64,000 nucleotides of DNA from Tychonema sp. LEGE 06208 (GTDB lineage Bacteria; Cyanobacteriota; Cyanobacteriia; Cyanobacteriales; Microcoleaceae), in the NCBI RefSeq assembly GCF_015207505.1, contig NZ_JADEWT010000009.1:29061-93060 (forward strand), in the 5' to 3' direction. The position numbers and the translations under genes are program-made. The notes beneath the pieces were generated by a model that worked only from the letters and a program-made list of their open reading frames with translations, was not told where the DNA came from and did not search any database. This document shows positions 58,885-64,000 of the stretch, one piece after another (the first letter of the stretch is position 1; each line of letters begins with the position of its first letter).

Positions 58885-61176
58885 GTGTTAATTCCACTAG
58901 ATTACTACCGGATTTTGGGTCTACCGATTCAAGCTACTGCCGAACAGTTGCAGCAGGCTCACCGCGATCGAACTTTACAGCTTCCGCGTCGGGAGTATTC
59001 CGAAGTTGCGATCGTCGCCCGCAAACAATTGATCGATGAAGCCTGCGCCGTTCTGTCAGACTCAGACGCGCGCAAAGCTTATGATGCGAGTTTTTTAGCC
59101 AAAACATACGATCGAGAGTCGGAAGCAGCAATTGCAGCCAAGCAGAGGTTAAAAACCTCAAATGGGCCGGCCACTGTTTTGCAAGATGCAGGAGAAACTG
59201 CTCCGGCAGAATCTAAGGCTTTAGACGCCGCTCCCGACCCCCACACTCCAAGTATTGAAATCGATGACAACCAATTCGTAGGAGCCCTGCTCGTACTGCA
59301 AGAACTGGGAGAATACGAACTCGTACAGAAACTGGGTCGCCCGTATCTCAACAATGGCAGCATCGCGATCGACGAAGGCCGCTTCGGCGATCGCCAGCTC
59401 GTGCGGCCGGATATAGTTTTAACAGTAAGTCTTGCGTGTCTAGAACTCGGTCGCGAACAGTGGCAGCAAGGTCAATACCAAAATGCCGCCAAATCATTAG
59501 AAGCAGGTCAAGAACTGCTGCTGCGCGAAAGCCTATTTCCAAGCGTGAGGGGTGAAATGCAAGCCGATATATACAAACTCCGTCCGTACAACATTTTAGA
59601 ATTACTCTCGCTCCCGGAAGAAAAAGTCGCCGAGCGCCGTCAGGGACTGCAAATCCTGCGGGAAATGCTCGAAGAACGGGAGGGCATCGACGGTTCGGGG
59701 GACGATCGCTCCGGTTTAGGCATAGAAGACTTCCTCCGCTTCGTCCAGCAACTGCGGAAACACCTAACCAGCAGCGAACAGCAGACTCTATTTGAAGCCG
59801 AAGCCGGTCGCCCTTCGGCAGTCGCTACTTACCTGTCGGTTTACACCCTGTTAGCCCAAGGATTTGCCACCAGAGCACCTGCGATGATCCGCCGCGCTAA
59901 GCTGATGCTGATGCAGCTCGGCCGCCGCCAAGACGTTCACCTCGAAAAAGCCGTGTGTTCGCTGCTGCTGGGCCAAACAGAAGAAGCCAGCAGAGCCCTA
60001 GAACTCAGTTCGGAAAAAGAACCCCTCGCTTTTATTCGCGAACATTCCCAAGATTCTCCCGATTTGTTGCCGGGACTGTGCTTGTACGCCGAACACTGGC
60101 TGCAAGAAGAAGTGTTTCCACACTTCCGCGACTTGGCAAATCAGCCAGTCTCGTTGAAAGATTACTTTGCTGACCCGAAAGTCCAAGCTTATCTAGAAGC
60201 TTTGCCTTCGGATGCAGAAACGGCCAACGAATGGGTTGTGGTGCAGCCCCGATCGGGCAAACCCCAGGGACGACTGCAACCAACGGGCGATCGCCGACCC
60301 ACACCCCCGCAGCCCCCAGCAGCCAAACAGGGAGCCAGTAGCGTTACCTTGACCCCCGTACCGGCAGACAGCTCTACCGCAGCCTCAGCCCCGAAAGACC
60401 ACGCAACGGCTGCAGCACTAGGCGCCGTCTCCGCCGTCTCTCTCCCGACAACTACAGCGCCACGACCCACAGCCTCGACCTCCACCCGGAGGCGCACAGG
60501 TTCCAGCGGGCGCAGCGGAGCGACTGGCCAGGGTCTAGCAGGCGATTTAGTCGATCGGACGCGCACCAAAGCAGCACAAATTTCCGCCCAAGTCAAGTCC
60601 ATGCCTCCAAACAGGCTGGCTCTGTTTGTCGCCGGAGGTGTCCTGAGCCTGTTAATCCTGTGGTTAATACTCAGTTTGTTGGCGAATGCCCTACAATCCG
60701 TGCGAGAAGAGCAACCCTTGCTCAGCCTAGAAGCACCGCCCATCCAAATCCCGGTGGCTTCCCCGGCTCCTGAGCCGAACGCGGCAGTGTCGGGAGTAGT
60801 CACTGAGGCAGCAGCCAAACAAATAGTTGAAAGCTGGCTGTCGGCGAAAGCGGCGGCTTTGGGCCCTAACCACGCTGTCGAAGAATTAAAGCAAGTTCTC
60901 ACAGAACCGGCTTTGTCTCGCTGGCAATTGATGGCAGATGCTCAACAGAAAAACAACGCCTACCAGAGTTACCAGCACAGCCTGCAAGTTAAAGGGGTTA
61001 CGACAAATCCGACTAATCCCGATCGCGCGCAAGTAGAAGCCCAAGTAACGGAAAAAGCTAAAGTCTTCGATGGCGATCGGCTAGTTAGTTCTCGCAACGA
61101 AGACCTGCGCGTGCGCTACGACTTAATCCGTCAAGAGGGACAGTGGCGGATTATGGATTGGCAAGTGATGAAGTAG
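58885..61176 (+). CDS. ftn2: Cell division protein Ftn2/ZipN (ARC6 homologue)
   Basis: About 763 residues. The N-terminal J-like domain ([20 protein letters not shown] ... QQAHRDRTL) has HRD where DnaJ has HPD. A long helical TPR-like middle (to ~450), a Pro/Ala/Thr linker, one membrane segment near residues 575-600 ([20 protein letters not shown]) and a C-terminal IMS-like domain ([20 protein letters not shown] ... [20 protein letters not shown]) complete it. Ftn2/ZipN binds and anchors FtsZ at the division site. I favour GTG 58885 ([10 protein letters not shown]); a GTG nine bases earlier is possible. Confidence 0.9.
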   Translation: MLIPLDYYRILGLPIQATAEQLQQAHRDRTLQLPRREYSEVAIVARKQLIDEACAVLSDSDARKAYDASFLAKTYDRESEAAIAAKQRLKTSNGPATVLQDAGETAPAESKALDAAPDPHTPSIEIDDNQFVGALLVLQELGEYELVQKLGRPYLNNGSIAIDEGRFGDRQLVRPDIVLTVSLACLELGREQWQQGQYQNAAKSLEAGQELLLRESLFPSVRGEMQADIYKLRPYNILELLSLPEEKVAERRQGLQILREMLEEREGIDGSGDDRSGLGIEDFLRFVQQLRKHLTSSEQQTLFEAEAGRPSAVATYLSVYTLLAQGFATRAPAMIRRAKLMLMQLGRRQDVHLEKAVCSLLLGQTEEASRALELSSEKEPLAFIREHSQDSPDLLPGLCLYAEHWLQEEVFPHFRDLANQPVSLKDYFADPKVQAYLEALPSDAETANEWVVVQPRSGKPQGRLQPTGDRRPTPPQPPAAKQGASSVTLTPVPADSSTAASAPKDHATAAALGAVSAVSLPTTTAPRPTASTSTRRRTGSSGRSGATGQGLAGDLVDRTRTKAAQISAQVKSMPPNRLALFVAGGVLSLLILWLILSLLANALQSVREEQPLLSLEAPPIQIPVASPAPEPNAAVSGVVTEAAAKQIVESWLSAKAAALGPNHAVEELKQVLTEPALSRWQLMADAQQKNNAYQSYQHSLQVKGVTTNPTNPDRAQVEAQVTEKAKVFDGDRLVSSRNEDLRVRYDLIRQEGQWRIMDWQVMK

Positions 61177-61707
61177 GGAATTGGGAATTGGGAATTGGGA
61201 ATTGGGAATTGGGAATTGGCAACCCGAAGCTAGTAACCAATAACTTCTTCCTTCTTCCTGATGACGTTGTACGTTCGCTCAGAGGCGACAGCACTAATGA
61301 CTAATGACTAATGACTAATGAATGATATCAAATCCTCTATTCATCGGAATGATTCAGATATATATTCTCGGACTCTGTGTACTCTGCGTACTAATAAGGT
61401 TAAATCATTCCGATGCAAGCGGAAACGATATGACTAATAACCAATAACCAATAACCAATAACCAATAACCAATAACCAATAACCAATAACCAATAACCAA
61501 TAACCAATAACCAATAACCAATAACCAATAACCAATAACCAATAACCAATAACCAATAACCAATAACTAATAACTAATAACCAATAACCAATAACCAATA
61601 ACTAATAACTAATAACTAATGACTTCTTCCTTCCATTACATCCCGTAAATTGCTCGTTGCCGAACTTTATTATGCTATAAATTTAATTTTTTGGAGGGAG
61701 TGTTGAG
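61177..61707. repeat. Heptamer arrays and a MITE-like element
   Basis: GGGAATT units run at 61175-61216. A ~107-bp element with ATATC ends lies at 61325-61431 (relatives at 48020 and 29775). A long array of AATAACC, with AATAACT variants, runs from 61433 to 61620, about 27 copies. GGAGGGAGTG before the downstream TTG start is its ribosome site. No gene. Confidence 0.75.
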
Positions 61708-62910
61708 TTGCAGATTATTGTTGAAGGCTGGCGTTTTATTTATCATTCCTACTGCGTAGCAAATCAATTTCAACTGCTAGAAATGCTGGCTCCCCCGCGA
61801 AAAGAAATAGAACTTTTCCACCGCGATATGCCCTACATAGACGCAGCTTGGGAAACAAAAATTAGTGTGTTCGATCGCCAAAATGAAACATTACTCCGCA
61901 GCATTCCCAGCCCTGCGGTAAATCAGTCAGCCGACGTGACGCTGCGAATGTACTGTCCGTGGGACTTTTCAGTATCCAGCAGCGCCGAAACTTGGGTATT
62001 TGCAGCGACAGAATGGGGGATTGTTACCCGCAGTGTATTAGATGCGATGGGGGTAAGGTCGATCGCCCAAACTCCCGTTAATTCACAAGTAAAAATTATT
62101 ACACCTTCGGCGTGGTCAAAGGCGGGCTTAATTCGCAGCGGGGTTGAAGCCGATCGCATTGCTGTTGTACCTTTGGGAGTCGATCCTCAGATTTATTATC
62201 CGGCCCAGGGCGATCGGCGTCAATGGCTCAGGGACAATTTCGGCTGGTCAAACTATTTTATATTTTTAAACATCGGCGGACAAACGGATCGCAAAGGCAT
62301 TCGCCCTTTATTAAAAGCCTTTGCTGCGGTGGTTGACAAATATCCCCATGCGAGATTGGTTTTAAAAGGTTCTGAACTGCTTTATCCTTCCAGAGACGAG
62401 ATTGCGGAAGCCTGTCGAGTGGTGCTCGACGATGCGGAAAGAGCGAGGGTTTTACCGAGATTGATTTATACTGGTACGCAGCTATCTTTTGATCGAGTAG
62501 CTGAGTTGTACCAAGCTGCGGATGTTTATGTTTCTCCCTATTTGGCGGAAGGTTTTAATCTGCCGGTGTTGGAGGCTGCAGCTTGCGGTTTGCTGGTAAT
62601 CTGTACTGCGGGCGGCCCTACGGATGATTTTACGCGATCGGATTTTGCGTTGCGGATAGAGAGTAAATTTACGGCTGTGGTTGTCGATGGGGAAACTTTA
62701 TTTATGTTAGCTCCTGAGTGGGAACATTTGACTGATTTGATGCTCAGGGCGATCGAACAGCCTGGAATAGCTGCCAAAGCTAGGGTTGCGGGGCCTGGTT
62801 TTGTGGCTGAGCATTTTTCTTGGCGCTGTGGAGTCGATCAATTGTTTGAGGTTATTGGAGGGGATAAACAGGGTGAGGATCAATCTATTTTTGAGCCAAT
62901 AATTTTATAG
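61708..62910 (+). CDS. GT4-type glycosyltransferase
   Basis: A 400-residue GT-B retaining transferase. KGIRPLLKAFAAVVDKYPHA and YVSPYLAEGFNLPVLEAAAC hold the usual nucleotide-sugar motif (E-x7-E). The start is TTG after GGAGG. The C-terminus ends IFEPIIL. It lies directly before the CRISPR array: only eight bases separate its stop from the first repeat. Sugar specificity unknown. Confidence 0.85.
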   Translation: MQIIVEGWRFIYHSYCVANQFQLLEMLAPPRKEIELFHRDMPYIDAAWETKISVFDRQNETLLRSIPSPAVNQSADVTLRMYCPWDFSVSSSAETWVFAATEWGIVTRSVLDAMGVRSIAQTPVNSQVKIITPSAWSKAGLIRSGVEADRIAVVPLGVDPQIYYPAQGDRRQWLRDNFGWSNYFIFLNIGGQTDRKGIRPLLKAFAAVVDKYPHARLVLKGSELLYPSRDEIAEACRVVLDDAERARVLPRLIYTGTQLSFDRVAELYQAADVYVSPYLAEGFNLPVLEAAACGLLVICTAGGPTDDFTRSDFALRIESKFTAVVVDGETLFMLAPEWEHLTDLMLRAIEQPGIAAKARVAGPGFVAEHFSWRCGVDQLFEVIGGDKQGEDQSIFEPIIL

Positions 62911-62918
62911 TTTGGCGC

Positions 62919-63620
62919 GTTTCAATCCCTAGTAGGGAGTGTGGTTTATTGCGGCTCGATCGATGTTATTTTCATGTTTGGGTTCCTAAAGTTTCAATCC
63001 CTAGAGGGAGTGTGGTTTATTGCGGCTCACCGAAATCTGGGGAATTCCGGTTGGTGGTGAAATGAAGTTTCAATCCCTAGTAGGGAGTGTGGTTTATTGC
63101 GGCTGCGCGGGTTGCGTCCTTCCCGTTCTGGTTTGTCCAGAGGTGAAATGAAGTTTCAATCCCTAGTAGGGAGTATGGTTTATTGCGGCGACGATCGATG
63201 CTAGTGACTGATTTGGCTCGATCGCAAAGTTTCAATCCCTAGTAGGGAGTGTGGTTTATTGCGGCTCAGGTGCGTTAGCCCCTTGATACCATACGTACTG
63301 TTTCAATCCCTAGTAGGGAGTGTGGTTTATTGCGGCTCGATTAAATTTAGGCATCTTGAACGTGTGGGTAGTTTCAATCCCTAGTAGGGAGTGTGGTTTA
63401 TTGCGACTCTTTCCCCGCTTGTGCAATGTTGTCGCCGATTTGTTTCAATCCCTAGAAGGGAGTGTGGTTTATTGCGGCTCGGGGATATCCGTCTCTAGAT
63501 TGCCCGAATAAGTTTCAATCCCTAGTAGGGAGTGTGGTTTATTGCGACTTGAAGTGAGAAGTATAGATTAGTAGAAGATAAAGGTTTCAATCCCTAGTAG
63601 GGAGTGGAGTTTATTGCCTG
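62919..63620 (+). CRISPR. CRISPR array, ten repeats and nine spacers, no cas genes
   Basis: Repeats of 37 bases start GTTTCAATCCCTAGTAGGGA and end GTTTATTGCGGC, at 62919, 62991, 63067, 63153, 63229, 63300, 63371, 63442, 63512 and 63584. The second copy lacks one T in the loop, the eighth has AGAAGGG, the fourth TATGG, the seventh and ninth end GCGAC. The last, 63584-63620, is degenerate (GTGGAG...TTGCCTG), which marks the leader-distal end. Spacers are 33-40 bases except the third (49). No cas gene is in the window, so it depends on proteins encoded elsewhere or is inactive. The core TCCCTAGTAGGGA can form a small stem. Confidence 0.96.
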
Positions 63621-63712
63621 TAGTTTAGACTAAAAAATGAGCGCAGCTAAAAGTAGCGACCTTTGAATCTCAGGCAAACTGTTGCTTAAAAACTCAAGAG
63701 GGAGAAGATTAA

Positions 63713-63829
63713 ATGGCTAACCTTGAAGACTTTTTACGTCGAAAAACCCGTTTTTTGACAGTGGATAGCACGGGGCCTTGGTACGTACCTTTCCTTTTTC
63801 CCAACCGGGGGATTTTCCCCTATGTTTAG
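63713..63829 (+). CDS. Possible 38-residue open frame after the array
   Basis: MANLEDFLRRKTRFLTVDST, then GPWYVPFLFPNRGIFPYV, with GGGAG nine bases before the ATG. The sequence is aromatic-rich and reads naturally, but it is short and I do not recognise it. It could be a small protein or the start of a longer gene interrupted just after. No second part is seen in the next bases. Confidence 0.3.
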   Translation: MANLEDFLRRKTRFLTVDSTGPWYVPFLFPNRGIFPYV

Positions 63830-64000
63830 GGATTTTAGTAAGAGTACCAATGTCAACTAAAAGCGACAACATGGATTGGGCAACACGTCCAGGAGTTACA
63901 TTGATATTAGCAGATTGCCCCGCGTAGTATATTTTCAACCACTAAATCCCTAGCCGTCCCAGAGTTGCCAACTCATCAACGGCATTAAATCGCTCCACCG
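63830..64000. other. Right edge, no gene supported
   Basis: About 170 bp with no recognisable gene. The minus-strand frame overlapping 63717-63938 looks like a shadow. Confidence 0.3.

Noticed and set aside
63717..63938. 73-codon minus-strand frame beyond the array
   Set aside because: No ribosome site or family; overlaps a better plus-strand frame.

Overview
The window reads as the chromosome of a filamentous cyanobacterium. The octamer GCGATCGC (HIP1) recurs throughout. There is an allophycocyanin-type phycobilisome core gene (apcF), a Ftn2/ZipN cell-division gene, a pentapeptide-repeat gene and many heptameric tandem repeats (STRRs). Geosmin synthase with paired shell genes suggests an Oscillatoriales/Microcoleus-type host; that placement is inference. 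Most genes are chromosomal housekeeping genes separated by long, repeat-rich spacers.

Layout. 1-4.1 kb: end of an unrecognised gene plus three overlapping GT-A glycosyltransferase genes. 4.5-5.6 kb: a pentapeptide-repeat protein. 5.6-7.6 kb: a gene-free stretch with a MITE-like inverted repeat and, at 7.14-7.6 kb, a probable structured RNA related to IS200/IS605 ends, closed by a terminator. 7.6-16 kb: stress and envelope proteins, a sensor protein cut off inside a PAS domain, an M42 peptidase and tRNA-Glu. 16-23.4 kb: a TumE-like toxin gene broken by a stop codon, an ABC1 kinase, a GAF histidine kinase and leuD.

23.8-29.2 kb holds the most notable system: geosmin synthase followed by two paralogous genes for cyclic-nucleotide-domain, HK97-fold (family 2B encapsulin) shell proteins, all on the minus strand. 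I read this as a two-subunit protein nanocompartment housing geosmin synthesis. The synthase carries the same GPTGLGTS motif twice, once in the interdomain linker and once in the C-terminal tail, which is a good candidate for the shell-docking signal.

29.3-45.3 kb: a Nudix hydrolase, folD, a methyltransferase and an acetyltransferase, a LysR regulator, GGPP synthase, a two-gene ATPase + TOPRIM-like cassette (35.9-37.5 kb) that resembles anti-phage defence pairs, a YbjN protein, a ferritin-like protein, glnA with a canonical NtcA promoter, apcF and tlyA. 45.4-51 kb: two membrane-associated GTPases and a PD-(D/E)XK-like protein, one GTPase having an in-frame repeat insertion. 51.4-58.4 kb: pfkA, galT, pdhA and a tnpB inserted directly upstream of pdhA. 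58.9-64 kb: ftn2/zipN, a long heptamer array, a GT4 glycosyltransferase and a 10-repeat CRISPR array with no cas genes, starting 8 bp after the glycosyltransferase stop codon.

Functionally, GGPP synthase (isoprenoid supply), geosmin synthase and its shell genes lie within about 11 kb, and glnA and apcF are divergently transcribed from an NtcA-type control region. The remainder is a typical mixed housekeeping segment in which mobile-element debris (tnpB, MITE-like repeats, heptamer arrays) fills the spacers and in places reaches into genes.
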